The notes under the pieces are model-generated. The model was not told where the DNA came from, did no database searches, and saw nothing but the letters and a program-made list of their open reading frames with translations. DNA of 64,000 bases from Brevibacillus laterosporus (GTDB lineage Bacteria > Bacillota > Bacilli > Brevibacillales > Brevibacillaceae), in contig NZ_JAUKFY010000009.1 in the NCBI RefSeq assembly GCF_030489605.1, positions 62,001-126,000 on the forward strand. Reading direction: 5' to 3'. Below, one piece after another: positions 44,299-52,592 of this stretch (within the stretch, counting starts at the first letter, position 1; each line of letters begins with the position of its first letter). Both the position numbers and the translations under genes were made by a program.

Positions 44299-44500
44299 AG
44301 TAATGCCTCCTCTATATCAATAGTCCTATCATAATTCCTTATTATTCATATGAATCCCTCTAATATTTACAAAAAATATTTTTGAGGGATATTTCAAGTA
44401 GGATACCTCAAAAATTGGAAATGAATTCAAATGTTATGGATACGAATAAAACTGCAGATAACAAAATGGAATTGTTATCTGCCTTTTTTTCAAAACAAAA
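44299..44500. terminator. Right end of element 2
   Basis: GCAGATAAC/GTTATCTGC with seven Ts (about 44453-44490, plus strand) is a clear terminator, but no plus-strand gene precedes it. The OLD promoter should lie near 44310-44400. Confidence 0.6.
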
Positions 44501-44573
44501 ACAAAAAACCCTTGTATCAAAGGGTTTTCGACATTTATTTCAACATAAGCAAAGTCACACTCTCAACATGACC
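44501..44573 (-). repeat. Junction 3: diverged copy of rlmCD 3' end and terminator
   Basis: Minus-strand frame GHVESVTLLMLK then TAA, followed by AAACCCTTTGATACAAGGGT. The whole block is about 80% identical to 49809-49882 (shared AAAAAACCCTTGTATC, AAGGGTTTTCG, CATTTATTT, TAAGCAAAG, CACACTCTC). Confidence 0.85.
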
Positions 44574-45026
44574 TTTTTTTGTGACATACTATCTTAATTA
44601 TTAAGTAATTTTTAGTTCTTGTAGTGCATTTTGATGGATACTCTACTTTATTTGCTATCGTAAAAAACATTTAATTAAATATACGTCGTGGTCAAATAAT
44701 TTGATTATGTAATTCTTTACTCTCTTCCTATCTTACTAAATAGTTGTTGTTTGTATATAACTGATTTCTATCTTATAACTCCCAAATATGTGGATATATT
44801 ATGAAAAAATTCTATTTGTCTATTGCCTTTTTGGTATCTTTAGTAAAAGCACTAGAAATAATTTTAAACCCTTTATTCTTGATAAGGATCTTTAAATTCA
44901 TTTATTAATATAGACAGAACACTTATTTATAAGAACTGCACGAGGACGACCGAGAGACGCTCTTGGCGGCTCTCGAGTCTCGTGTATCTTAATATAAAAT
45001 TTTTATATCATATCTAGAATAACGTA
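44574..45026. other. Left end of element 3 with GC-rich hairpin
   Basis: AT-rich, no gene. GTGGTCAAA arm-like box at 44688-44696. A three-tier GC-rich stem CACGAG-CGAGAG-CGC/GCG-CTCTCG-CTCGTG at 44939-44984, 43 bases after the repressor stop, may end its transcript or be a single-strand origin. Confidence 0.5.
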
Positions 45027-45752
45027 TTAAAATTCTATTTTAGTAGCAGTTACTTTCCAAATATGTTTTATCTCATGTTTCTGTATTTCTTGAGCCTTAT
45101 AATGTGATTTTTCACTAATCAACATTATCCTATCACCTAAATTGACTACTCTTCTAATTAGATAATTTTCCTCGTTATGATCAACAAGACTAACAAGAAC
45201 TATATCACCATTATTAATTTCTTTTCTATAGTCAATATTGACAATGGAACCCTTTGGAATAACCGGCTCCATTGAATCATCTTTCATTTCAAATCCCATT
45301 AATGAGAGCATTAATTCAGGTTTAGATAAGCTAGGAAACCCTTTTTTAGCATCATTAAGATATTTTTTAGATAATTCAAGAATATCTTGAGCTGACCTGT
45401 TATCAATTTGAAATAAAGACTTTTCTAATAGGTCTTCAGGAAAATAACTTTTTAATGTGAAAATAGTCATTTCTTTAAGTGTTCCTGATACATCTTGAAT
45501 ATAATCTTTGATAAAATCCGGTGCCTTTTCAATATATCCCTCGTATCGAAACTTCTCTACATCCCCGCCACAAACCTTTGCTAAAGCAACGTTAACTTCA
45601 TCAGACGCAGGAGCTTGCTTCCTTGTTTGTAATTTGCTTATATAAGATCTATTTATCTTTACTCCATATTCAGCTTCACATCGATTAGCTATTTCTTGAA
45701 GTGTTAGACCACTTTTTTCAATCATGTCTATAAGCATTTTATAGTAATCCAT
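45027..45752 (-). CDS. CI/LexA-like repressor with S24 peptidase domain
   Basis: 241 aa. N-terminal HTH: MLIDMIEKSGLTLQEIANRC then VKINRSYISKLQTRKQAPAS. C-terminal S24 domain from about 140: LSLMGFEMKDDSMEPVIPKG with the nucleophile Ser 160, GDIVLVSLV, then ENYLIRRVVNLGD, where the general-base Lys expected before RVV/RRL is Arg (200/201). So self-cleavage may be lost and induction may use another route. It is divergent from the 46-aa/Rep operon with a dyad operator between. It should keep element 3 silent. Confidence 0.85.
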   Translation of the reverse strand: MDYYKMLIDMIEKSGLTLQEIANRCEAEYGVKINRSYISKLQTRKQAPASDEVNVALAKVCGGDVEKFRYEGYIEKAPDFIKDYIQDVSGTLKEMTIFTLKSYFPEDLLEKSLFQIDNRSAQDILELSKKYLNDAKKGFPSLSKPELMLSLMGFEMKDDSMEPVIPKGSIVNIDYRKEINNGDIVLVSLVDHNEENYLIRRVVNLGDRIMLISEKSHYKAQEIQKHEIKHIWKVTATKIEF

Positions 45753-45808
45753 TTAATTCCCCCTACTAAATATGAGATTAATATTAATGTTATTTTTTAA
45801 TCACATTG

Positions 45809-45837
45809 TTGACAAACTTGTCAGATCATTATACCAT
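45809..45837 (+). promoter_or_regulatory. Promoter with overlapping repressor operator
   Basis: TTGACA (45809-45814), 17 bases, TACCAT (45832-45837). The -35 box is inside a perfect dyad TGACAAACTTGTCA (45810-45823), a likely operator of the adjacent repressor for the rep-xis-int operon. Confidence 0.6.
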
Positions 45838-45902
45838 GAATCTGTAAGTGATATTTAAGTCACATGACGTTCCAAAAATGTAACAAAAAAAGGAGGAATT
45901 TA

Positions 45903-46043
45903 GTGAATAGAAAAGAGCTACTTTTTTTATTAGATGATATTCAAAATTACTTTCAAACACTAGCAAAAACTAGAGCAATACAAATCTCCTTAGAGAAAAA
46001 GATTCAAAAAAAGATAGAACAAGCCCGGCAAGCCATGAAATGA
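45903..46043 (+). CDS. Small 46-aa helical protein, first gene of element 3 operon
   Basis: GTG start with AAAGGAGG 6-7 bases upstream. Product MNRKELLFLLDDIQNYFQTL then AKTRAIQISLEKKIQKKIEQ and ARQAMK, one long amphipathic basic coiled-coil-like helix. It ends where the GC-rich hairpin field begins. Small helical proteins at this place in such elements may be accessory factors for the initiator; unknown otherwise. Confidence 0.65.
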   Translation: MNRKELLFLLDDIQNYFQTLAKTRAIQISLEKKIQKKIEQARQAMK

Positions 46044-46236
46044 GCGTAGCCGATACCAGCGTGTAACGCTGGCTTGGCCTTGATATGGAGTGGCGAGATG
46101 TGCCAGGCTGGTTTAGCGGACAGGTCGCTTTTTGACCTGGCTGATAAGCCTTGTCCTGCACACTCGCAGAGGCTCCATGTCAGGGCTGAGGCGTTAGCCC
46201 CTTGGTTCCACCGAGGTTGCCCAGCACCCATATAAC
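46044..46236. other. GC-rich hairpin field: candidate oriT/origin
   Basis: Base composition jumps from AT-rich to GC-rich for about 190 bases. At least three stems are seen: CCAGCG/CGCTGG (about 46056-46072), CAGGTC/GACCTG (about 46111-46135), and GCCCAGC/GCTGGGC (about 46218-46246). It lies directly before a Rep_trans-type initiator gene, where the nick site of such elements is usually found. Confidence 0.55.
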
Positions 46237-46275
46237 ATGCTGGGCTGTAATTACAACCAAAGTGAGGTAGATGCC

Positions 46276-47376
46276 TTGATACTGAAAGCAATTGACACAA
46301 TCGAACTTGGATTAATAGTAGAAGATTATCAAACTGCTTTTTCTGCTTATCTTGAGCAATTTGAAAAACTAAAAAAAGCTGCTCAAGAATCAATGGATAT
46401 CCAAACCATCTCGATTGGTAACCTTGTACTCACCGTTGAGCGAACCGGTATTCCTTTTTACACTTACAAATTAACTAGTAAAGACTTTTCTATCTGCTTT
46501 GTAAAAACCGAGATGAATTCTAATCCACCTATTGTAGTTAAATTCTTCTCTGAATATTTATGGTCATACGGTTGTAAGCAAGCTTATCAAAATTTCTTGA
46601 ACTGGTTTTCTAATTTTGATGCGATTCTATTGACTAATAAACTTTCACGCACTGATATTTGTGTGGATACCGATGAGGTAGTTTTCAAGCAAATTGATTC
46701 TAAAGGAGTGGTTTCTAGAGCAAGAAAAAAAGAAGAACGATTCGTTCCAAGTGAATTTTCTGAGGGTCGTGAATTTAGTGGTCTAAAGATCGGAGCGAGA
46801 GGCAGTTTGCACTGTCGTATCTACAACAAGCTTATAGAGTTAACTGTGTCTGGGAAAACATGGTTTAAACAAATTTGGCAAGAAAACGGCTGGGATGAAT
46901 CAAAAGTTGTTTGGCGAGTTGAATTTGAAATAAGAAGGCATATTTTAAAACAATTTGCTATTAACACCATAGAAGAATTGCTTCAAAAGGAGGATAGATT
47001 GTGGGCATATCTTACTGGGGAATGGCTTTCTATTAGACAACCTTCAAAGGACAATGTTAGTAGATGGAAGGTTAAGAGAAAATGGAAGATCATTGAGAGC
47101 GCAGGACTGAATTATCAGCCTTCCCCACTAGTTAGAAAAGTAATTAAACAAGGGAACCTCTTACAATTACTGAATCAAACTGCTGGGCTAATGTTGTCTG
47201 TAGCAGCACTTAGTAAGCACGATAATATTGAGGACACCAGTAAAGTAATTCAATCATGGGTCGAAGTAAAACTATCCCATAAAAACTCAACGTTCAATCA
47301 AGAAATGCATCTAAGAAGAGATAGATACTTATTACCTAATCAAAATGAACATGGAGAGATGGAAAATGATCAATAA
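46276..47376 (+). CDS. Rep_trans/MobT-like replication initiator or relaxase
   Basis: 366 aa if started at the TTG at 46276 (GAGGT 7 bases upstream); an ATG at 46237 in frame lies inside the hairpin and has no ribosome site. Family landmarks: LSRTDICVDT (beta strand with Asp), FSGLKIGARGSLHCRIYNKL, KVVWRVEFEIRRHILKQF and LWAYLTGEWLSIRQPS, matching the Replication initiation factor family (PF02486), which includes NicK of ICEBs1 and MobT of ICESt3/Tn916-like elements. These nick DNA by a tyrosine and support rolling-circle replication and transfer. Its 3' end overlaps the excisionase gene. Confidence 0.82.
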   Translation: MILKAIDTIELGLIVEDYQTAFSAYLEQFEKLKKAAQESMDIQTISIGNLVLTVERTGIPFYTYKLTSKDFSICFVKTEMNSNPPIVVKFFSEYLWSYGCKQAYQNFLNWFSNFDAILLTNKLSRTDICVDTDEVVFKQIDSKGVVSRARKKEERFVPSEFSEGREFSGLKIGARGSLHCRIYNKLIELTVSGKTWFKQIWQENGWDESKVVWRVEFEIRRHILKQFAINTIEELLQKEDRLWAYLTGEWLSIRQPSKDNVSRWKVKRKWKIIESAGLNYQPSPLVRKVIKQGNLLQLLNQTAGLMLSVAALSKHDNIEDTSKVIQSWVEVKLSHKNSTFNQEMHLRRDRYLLPNQNEHGEMENDQ

Positions 47377-47581
47377 TACCCAAACGAAAAAAATTGAAGA
47401 TTATCCCTTGGTTTTAAATGCTTCAGATTTGTCAGAAATAATTGGTGTATCTAAACGTGTGGCTTATGAGATCATGGAGCGAAATAACTTCCCTCTTATT
47501 CGTATAGGTCGATGCAAACGAGTTGCTAGAGACTCATTCTTTTCTTGGCTCAATATGCAATCTGGTAACTCAATCGTATGA
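47366..47581 (+). CDS. Excisionase-like HTH protein
   Basis: 71 aa starting at the ATG at 47366 (GGAGAG 8 bases upstream; overlaps the initiator 3' end). Pattern: LVLNASDLSEIIGVSKRVAY then EIMERNNFPLIRIGRCKRVA and FFSWLNMQSG, an HTH_17 excisionase fold. Its stop overlaps the integrase start (ATGA). It should direct the integrase to excision. Confidence 0.85.
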   Translation: MINNTQTKKIEDYPLVLNASDLSEIIGVSKRVAYEIMERNNFPLIRIGRCKRVARDSFFSWLNMQSGNSIV

Positions 47582-48723
47582 AAGGATACTTTAGAAAACG
47601 TGGTAACACATGGTCGTTCACTGTAGATATAGGAAGAAAACCAGATGGCTCCAGAGAGCAAAAAACAAAAGGCGGTTTCAAAACAAAAAAGGAAGCTGAA
47701 AAAGCATGTGCTGAATTAATTACCCTTATTGGAAGAAATAATTACATAGAACCATCCAAAAAAGCGATATCTGACCTTATGCTCGAATGGTTAGACTATC
47801 AGTTAAAAGCTACTTTACGTTTATCCACCTATGAAAACTATTCAAAAGCTATTTTAAAACGCCTAATCCCTGCATTTGGACATGTTAAATTAGGAGAGTT
47901 AAAACCAGTACACATCCAAAAATACTATAAAAGACTTCAAGATGAAAACCTTACTCCGGAGTACATCACATACTTACATGCAATTATGCGAAGTTTTATG
48001 AAGTATCAGATTAGGATACAGAATATTCAATCTAATATTTTTGATTTGGTTGATCCACCTACCATACGAAAAAAAGAAAAGGCAGTGTGGTCAATTGAAG
48101 AAATTAATCGCTTTCTAAGTATAGCCAAAGAAGAAAAAAATCATAACTTTTACATGATTTATCTCATTGCCATCTATACAGGATTACGTAGAGGTGAGGT
48201 TCTAGCTTTACGTTGGAAAGATATTGATTTAACAAATGGAAAACTCAGTGTTTGCCAAAATCTCTATTATTCGAAAGGGGGTGAATTTCATTTTTGGGAG
48301 CCAAAAACAGGTCGCTCTAATCGTCTCGTATCCATTCCTGAATCCTTGGTAAAAGAACTTCAAGTCCATAAAGAATTACAACAACATCATATAACTAAAG
48401 TCGGAGAAATCTATGACGATCTTGGTCTAGTCATTGCAAATGAGTTAGGAGTTCCTATTCATCCAAGAAGCCTAACAGATAATTTTAGAAGACTAATAAA
48501 GAAAAGTAATGTTACTAAGATTAGATTTCATGATTTACGACATACTCATGCAACAATCCTTTTACAGTTGGGTGAACATGTAAAAATCGTATCTGAGCGT
48601 CTTGGTCATTCTGATGCCTCCATGACAATGAATGTTTATAGTCATGTCACTAGGGATATGCAAGAGCAGACAGCTAGAAGATTTGAAGAAGCCATGAAAT
48701 TAAAAAAGCTCATTGAGTTTTAA
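47578..48723 (+). CDS. Tyrosine recombinase (phage-type integrase)
   Basis: 381 aa, full length. N-terminal AP2-like arm-binding region (KRGNTWSFTVDIGRKPDGSR), a SAM-like core-binding domain (DLMLEWLDYQLKATLRLSTY), and the catalytic domain with GLRRGEVLALRW (Arg I), FHDLRHTHATILLQLGE (His-x-x-Arg), GHSDASM and tyrosine in MNVYSHVTRD. All catalytic residues present. The gene is about 1.1 kb from attachment junction 4, with GTGGTCA arm-type repeats between. It integrates element 3 at the 3' end of rlmCD. Confidence 0.96.
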   Translation: MKGYFRKRGNTWSFTVDIGRKPDGSREQKTKGGFKTKKEAEKACAELITLIGRNNYIEPSKKAISDLMLEWLDYQLKATLRLSTYENYSKAILKRLIPAFGHVKLGELKPVHIQKYYKRLQDENLTPEYITYLHAIMRSFMKYQIRIQNIQSNIFDLVDPPTIRKKEKAVWSIEEINRFLSIAKEEKNHNFYMIYLIAIYTGLRRGEVLALRWKDIDLTNGKLSVCQNLYYSKGGEFHFWEPKTGRSNRLVSIPESLVKELQVHKELQQHHITKVGEIYDDLGLVIANELGVPIHPRSLTDNFRRLIKKSNVTKIRFHDLRHTHATILLQLGEHVKIVSERLGHSDASMTMNVYSHVTRDMQEQTARRFEEAMKLKKLIEF

Positions 48724-48768
48724 ACATTACTGATTTTCTACTAATTAAATAATGATGGAGGTAATTAA

Positions 48769-49191
48769 ATGAGCAATAGAGTAAAATTTCTTTCAACAAT
48801 TTCTGAACATGGGTTTGATATTAATAAGCCCTTCGATATCAGATGCTCTGGAAATGAAAACGGAGTAACCCTTTCCATATTAATTCAAGGAGATGAGAAA
48901 AATCATTGGAACTCAGATATTAGACTGGCCGCAATAAAGCAATTGATCTGGGAGCTAGACATAAAAAGTGAATGTAACGCGGATTATAATATATTCCAAA
49001 AATATATGTTAACGATACTAGACTCAATAGGAAATGTAATTAGTTGGGCTACTCCCTATGATGAAGAACGCAATATAGAAAAAGTAAAACGTTTTATAGA
49101 AGATTCCTTAGTAACAAAAATTGTGGAAGACGCTACTCAAGAAGGATTAATTGATCAATATGACGATGATGATATTGATTTCTCTCTTTGA
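48769..49191 (+). CDS. Unknown cargo protein A, 140 aa
   Basis: ATG preceded by TGGAGG at 6-7 bases. Product has a mixed N-terminal part (VKFLSTISEHGFDINKPFDI, then NGVTLSILIQGDEKNHW), a helix DIRLAAIKQLIWELDIKSE, and a very acidic end (GLIDQYDDDDIDFSL). No signal peptide or membrane helix. I do not recognise a domain. It lies between integrase and attachment site, the place where satellites and mobilizable elements usually carry host-benefit cargo such as anti-phage genes. First of three genes on one strand with short gaps. Confidence 0.7.
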   Translation: MSNRVKFLSTISEHGFDINKPFDIRCSGNENGVTLSILIQGDEKNHWNSDIRLAAIKQLIWELDIKSECNADYNIFQKYMLTILDSIGNVISWATPYDEERNIEKVKRFIEDSLVTKIVEDATQEGLIDQYDDDDIDFSL

Positions 49192-49218
49192 AAGTTATTG
49201 GAAGGAGTTGATTCTACA

Positions 49219-49518
49219 ATGAATCGTGAACAAGCAATTTTTATCGAGTTAATGATGGATCTAGATTTTTTCGGAGCAACAGAGGCAATAATTTTTGCGT
49301 TTGATGATTTCATTCGGAATTTTGATATAAAACAACTTTCTGATTTAGAAGTTCATCAAAGAGCGAAGGAATGTTTATTACGATACCAATCTGTACTTTT
49401 GGAAGATGATTTTCTTTATGAGAAACGACAAGATGTTTTAGAAAAACTAGATTTAGAAGATGCAGTTTGGGAGTTTTTAGATGAAGATAACAAACCTACA
49501 TTTGAACAAAAAATTTAA
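49219..49518 (+). CDS. Unknown cargo protein B, 99 aa
   Basis: ATG at 49219 with GGAAGGAG about 11 bases upstream; a TTG seven codons earlier is too close to that site. Acidic and helical: MNREQAIFIELMMDLDFFGA, TEAIIFAFDDFIRNFDIKQL, QRAKECLLRYQSVLLEDDFL, EKLDLEDAVWEFLDEDNKPT. No known domain. 27 bases separate it from gene A, so one operon. Confidence 0.65.
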   Translation: MNREQAIFIELMMDLDFFGATEAIIFAFDDFIRNFDIKQLSDLEVHQRAKECLLRYQSVLLEDDFLYEKRQDVLEKLDLEDAVWEFLDEDNKPTFEQKI

Positions 49519-49532
49519 AGGAGTGTCCCCTA

Positions 49533-49688
49533 ATGAATACAGTTAAAGTAATACGCGATGGAAAGTGGACTGAAGTTGAAACATATGAAATTATTAAAGG
49601 TGAAAAATTTCGTATGATAGAATCTTCAGGAAAGATTTTCTCGGAGATGTTAGCAACTAGTGCTCCTATGTTAAAAGATGGGACATAG
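49533..49688 (+). CDS. Unknown cargo protein C, 51 aa
   Basis: ATG at 49533 preceded by AAAGGAG, only 14 bases after gene B. Product MNTVKVIRDGKWTEVETYEI then IKGEKFRMIESSGKIFSEML and ATSAPMLKDGT; a small two-strand plus helix layout with a KWTEVETYEIIKGEKFRM beta hairpin. No known domain. Last gene before the arm repeats and attachment site. Confidence 0.65.
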   Translation: MNTVKVIRDGKWTEVETYEIIKGEKFRMIESSGKIFSEMLATSAPMLKDGT

Positions 49689-49763
49689 GTAATAGATGCC
49701 CAACTTATAAAATTCTTTTAACTGCAAATCTACATGCTAAAAAACTATATATGTAAAGCTTCT

Positions 49764-49783
49764 GTGGTCAAAATGTGGTCATT
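49764..49783. repeat. Arm-type repeat, copy next to junction 4
   Basis: Identical 20-mer to 42348-42367; lies 26 bases left of the junction 4 repeat. See the copy at element 2. Confidence 0.7.
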
Positions 49784-49808
49784 CTCCCTATCCTACCAAA
49801 TAATCAAA

Positions 49809-49882
49809 ACAAAAAACCCTTGTATCCCAAGGGTTTTCGCCATTTATTTACGGTTAAGCAAAGCCACACTCTCCACATGCCC
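49809..49882. repeat. Junction 4: current rlmCD 3' end, terminator and attachment site
   Basis: Contains the last codons and stop of rlmCD and its terminator (AAAACCCTTG/CAAGGGTTTT with TTTTTTG on the minus strand, about 49811-49838). Direct repeat partner of 44501-44573. Confidence 0.85.
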
Positions 49883-51484
49883 TGTATGCGGAAACATATC
49901 CACCGGCTGCACTTCTACAACCTCATACTTCTCCGCTAACACCTTCAAATCCCGCGCCAACGTAGACGGGTTACAGGACACATATACCACTTTCTTCGGT
50001 TGCATTTGCAAAATGGTTGTTAATAAGGCCTCGTCGCAGCCTTTACGCGGCGGGTCAACGACTATCACATCAGCCACAATCCCTTGCTTGCGCCAATTCG
50101 GAATCACAACCTCGGCGGGTCCGACTTCAAAGCTGACGTTGTCCAAACCATTTAGCTCCGCATTTTTTTTCGCATCAGCAATGGCCTCTGGTACAATTTC
50201 TACACCGTACACGCGCTTGGCCTTTTGAGCTAGGAACAGCGAGATCGTTCCGATACCGCAATATGCATCAATTACGGTCTCATTTCCTTCTAGCCCTGCG
50301 TATTCCAGCGTTTTGCTGTACAGCACATCTGTCTGTTCGGGGTTCACCTGATAAAAGGAGCGGGCCGAGATCGCGAACTTAATTGGTCCAATATAATCGT
50401 AAATAACGTCATCGCCCCACAACGTGAAGGTTTGATCTCCGAAAATTACGTTGGTTTTTCGCTCGTTTACGTTTTGAACAATGCTTTTGACTCCTGGTAA
50501 TTCTGCACGGATGAGCTGGATGAGCTGTTCTCTTTCTGGCAGAAACGCCTCTGTCGTGATAAGCACTACCATGAGGTCTCCTGTTTTGGCACCTACTTTT
50601 GCTACGACATGGCGCAATAAGCCTGTGTGCTTTACCTCGTTGTATGGCTCAATTCCCAGGCGCTCTGCGATCCGCTTCACCGTGGCTACCACTTCATCGT
50701 TGGCTTGATGCTGGATCAGGCATTCGTTGATATCGATAATATCATGCGATTTTTCAGCATAGAAGCCGCCGATAAGCGCACCGTTTTCCTCTCCAATCGG
50801 CACCTGTGCCTTATTACGATACCGCCACGGGTCTGTCATTCCGAGGGTAGGAAGTACCTTCACAGTCTTTGCTGGTTCATCGTTATGTGATGTAGCCGCT
50901 GCTGAAGGAGAGGAAGCTTTTTCAGAAAACGAAGCTTCGCCATTCGCCATTCCTTCTGCTGTAGCCGCTTTACTGGATACGATATTTGTTGCCACGCTTT
51001 GTCCACTAGCTGCAGCCTCTGCTGCTACTTTTCCCACCAAGCTCTTCTGCTGCTCACCCTCGATAGAGAACCCGCCAATTCGGCGCAGGTTATCCATGAC
51101 GATCTGCTGCTTGTGTCGCAGTTGCTCACGATATACGAGGTGCTGTAAGGAACAGCCGCCGCAACGATCGTAGACCAGACAGGGTGGCTCCGCTCGATGC
51201 TGGCTTGCAGCCGTTATTTCGAGCAATTGAGCATAGCCAAAGCTTTTTTTGGCATGAACGACCTTTGCCTTGACGGTTTCCCCAGGCAATGCCCCTTTCA
51301 CAAATAAGGTGTAGCCGTTATATCTGCCTACCCCTTCCGCTTCATGGTTCAGACCGGTTATCTCTATGTCCACCACCTGCTCTAGCTGCACAGGATAATT
51401 CTTAGACTGTTGCTCCTTTGATCGATTCGTTTGTTTTCTCTGTTTATTGCCGCGTTGCAGTTTTCCTGTTCCTGATTTTCTCAC
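49844..51484 (-). CDS. rlmCD: 23S rRNA (uracil-C5)-methyltransferase RlmCD/RumA family
   Basis: 546 aa. Start at a GTG (51484) with AAAGGAG 9 bases upstream. Basic N-terminus, TRAM domain ([20 protein letters not shown]), iron-sulfur cysteines in [10 protein letters not shown] with the fourth in [12 protein letters not shown] motif [14 protein letters not shown], and the catalytic Cys in [12 protein letters not shown]. It makes m5U in 23S rRNA. Between the cluster and the central beta domain there is an extra Ala/Ser-rich stretch of about 65 residues (AAEAAASGQ ... SSPSAAATS) absent from the usual enzyme. Its 3' end is the integration target of the whole island; the last residues have been replaced in turn by incoming elements. 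Confidence 0.93.
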   Translation of the reverse strand: MRKSGTGKLQRGNKQRKQTNRSKEQQSKNYPVQLEQVVDIEITGLNHEAEGVGRYNGYTLFVKGALPGETVKAKVVHAKKSFGYAQLLEITAASQHRAEPPCLVYDRCGGCSLQHLVYREQLRHKQQIVMDNLRRIGGFSIEGEQQKSLVGKVAAEAAASGQSVATNIVSSKAATAEGMANGEASFSEKASSPSAAATSHNDEPAKTVKVLPTLGMTDPWRYRNKAQVPIGEENGALIGGFYAEKSHDIIDINECLIQHQANDEVVATVKRIAERLGIEPYNEVKHTGLLRHVVAKVGAKTGDLMVVLITTEAFLPEREQLIQLIRAELPGVKSIVQNVNERKTNVIFGDQTFTLWGDDVIYDYIGPIKFAISARSFYQVNPEQTDVLYSKTLEYAGLEGNETVIDAYCGIGTISLFLAQKAKRVYGVEIVPEAIADAKKNAELNGLDNVSFEVGPAEVVIPNWRKQGIVADVIVVDPPRKGCDEALLTTILQMQPKKVVYVSCNPSTLARDLKVLAEKYEVVEVQPVDMFPHTGHVESVALLNRK

Positions 51485-51518
51485 TCTGTCTAGCTCCTTT
51501 AATAAGCATAAATCTATG

Positions 51519-52409
51519 TCATGGTACAAAAATCTCAAAATGATTGGCAAGGGTGTAGCACTCACACGGTAATTCTCCACCCAATTCTCCATCCAGATTT
51601 AGAAGTACCTGTTGTTTGTCCTTGGCTGTTGCTTTGATATAATCCGCTTGAAAATATAAAACATGAGGGTCTTTAATGTGGTCCCCTTTGATGGCCATGG
51701 TAACGATACGTACGATTTCCGGCAAGGTTGCCTTCTTTAAGACGATGCAATCGAGCTTTCCATCTGAAAGGCTGGCTGCAGGGGCTATCTTCTCAAAGCC
51801 ACCTACAGAATTGCTATTCGAAATAAGAAAAAGCATAACTTCCTCATCGACCATGACCTGATTACGTGTCTCGATGCGAATATGTGTCGGCGTGATAAAC
51901 GGAAGCTTTTCTATCCCTTTTAAATAGTAGGCAAGCTGTCCCACCACGGTTTTTAATTTGCTCGGCACTTCGTAGGTTAGTTCGGTTAGTGTTCCACCGC
52001 CAGCTATATTAATGAAATAACGGTCGTTCATTTTGCCAACGTCTATTTTTTGGGTGTGACCGGCTGCGATGATTTGACTTGCTTTTTTTAACGATCTTGG
52101 TATACCTAAGGCTCTGGCAAAATCGTTAGTTGTACCAGCAGGAATAATCCCCAGCTTAGGTCTATTTTTCTTTTCCGCCATGCCATTGATTACTTCATAA
52201 ATAGTACCGTCCCCACCGGCTGCGATAACAAGGTCAAACTGTCTGGAAACGGCTCGGGCAGCCTCTCTGGTAGCGTCTCCTTCCCCCTTGGTAGCATGAC
52301 AAGACGTTTCATATCCGGCCCTTTCCAGCGTCTCTAAAATCTCTGGCAACTGACGGCGAACAGCTTCACGCCCTGAGGTCGGATTATAGATTAGACGTGC
52401 TCTCTTCAC
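51519..52409 (-). CDS. Diacylglycerol kinase family lipid kinase
   Basis: 296 aa DagK/YegS/BmrU-type kinase. GTG start with AAGGGGA upstream. Motifs: [30 protein letters not shown] (ATP-binding GGDGT), [19 protein letters not shown], and [17 protein letters not shown]. It phosphorylates diacylglycerol or a related lipid, feeding phospholipid and lipoteichoic acid recycling. DagK in Firmicutes typically sits upstream of rlmCD, as here (34-base gap), so the pair is a conserved operon. Confidence 0.93.
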   Translation of the reverse strand: MKRARLIYNPTSGREAVRRQLPEILETLERAGYETSCHATKGEGDATREAARAVSRQFDLVIAAGGDGTIYEVINGMAEKKNRPKLGIIPAGTTNDFARALGIPRSLKKASQIIAAGHTQKIDVGKMNDRYFINIAGGGTLTELTYEVPSKLKTVVGQLAYYLKGIEKLPFITPTHIRIETRNQVMVDEEVMLFLISNSNSVGGFEKIAPAASLSDGKLDCIVLKKATLPEIVRIVTMAIKGDHIKDPHVLYFQADYIKATAKDKQQVLLNLDGELGGELPCECYTLANHFEIFVP

Positions 52410-52592
52410 TCGCGTCCCCTTCTTCCGTTACGTATATATTTTTGAATTTTATCATGATACCATACCCATCATATCCTGTATGACCATTTTTGGGAATCAT
52501 TATGCGGCTTGTCACATGATTTTGCCTATTTTATCCGCTCTGCTCATGGTACTATTAGTGAAAAGACGACTTGTACGAGGGGTGTATGCAGT

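Larger units (their letters stand above)
42226..44573. mobile_element. Element 2: OLD-nuclease element without integrase
   Basis: About 2.3 kb between junctions 2 and 3, both with an rlmCD-like tail. It carries only the OLD-family gene. GTGGTCAAAATGTGGTCATT at 42348-42367 is identical to 49764-49783 beside junction 4 and looks like an integrase arm site. With no recombinase of its own it would need one in trans, or it is the left part of a former larger element with element 3. Confidence 0.55.
44574..49882. mobile_element. Element 3: small integrative mobilizable element
   Basis: About 5.3 kb between the direct repeats at junctions 3 and 4. Gene order: S24-type repressor (minus), divergent 46-aa gene, hairpin-rich region, Rep_trans/MobT-like initiator, excisionase, tyrosine integrase, three cargo genes, attachment site. 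This order matches compact integrative mobilizable elements or phage satellites that integrate into the 3' end of a conserved gene and rebuild it. No secretion-system, capsid or terminase genes. Confidence 0.8.

Noticed and set aside
46004..46393. Minus-strand frames across the GC-rich region of element 3
   Set aside because: They are by-products of the GC-rich hairpins and run antisense to the initiator gene without start signals.
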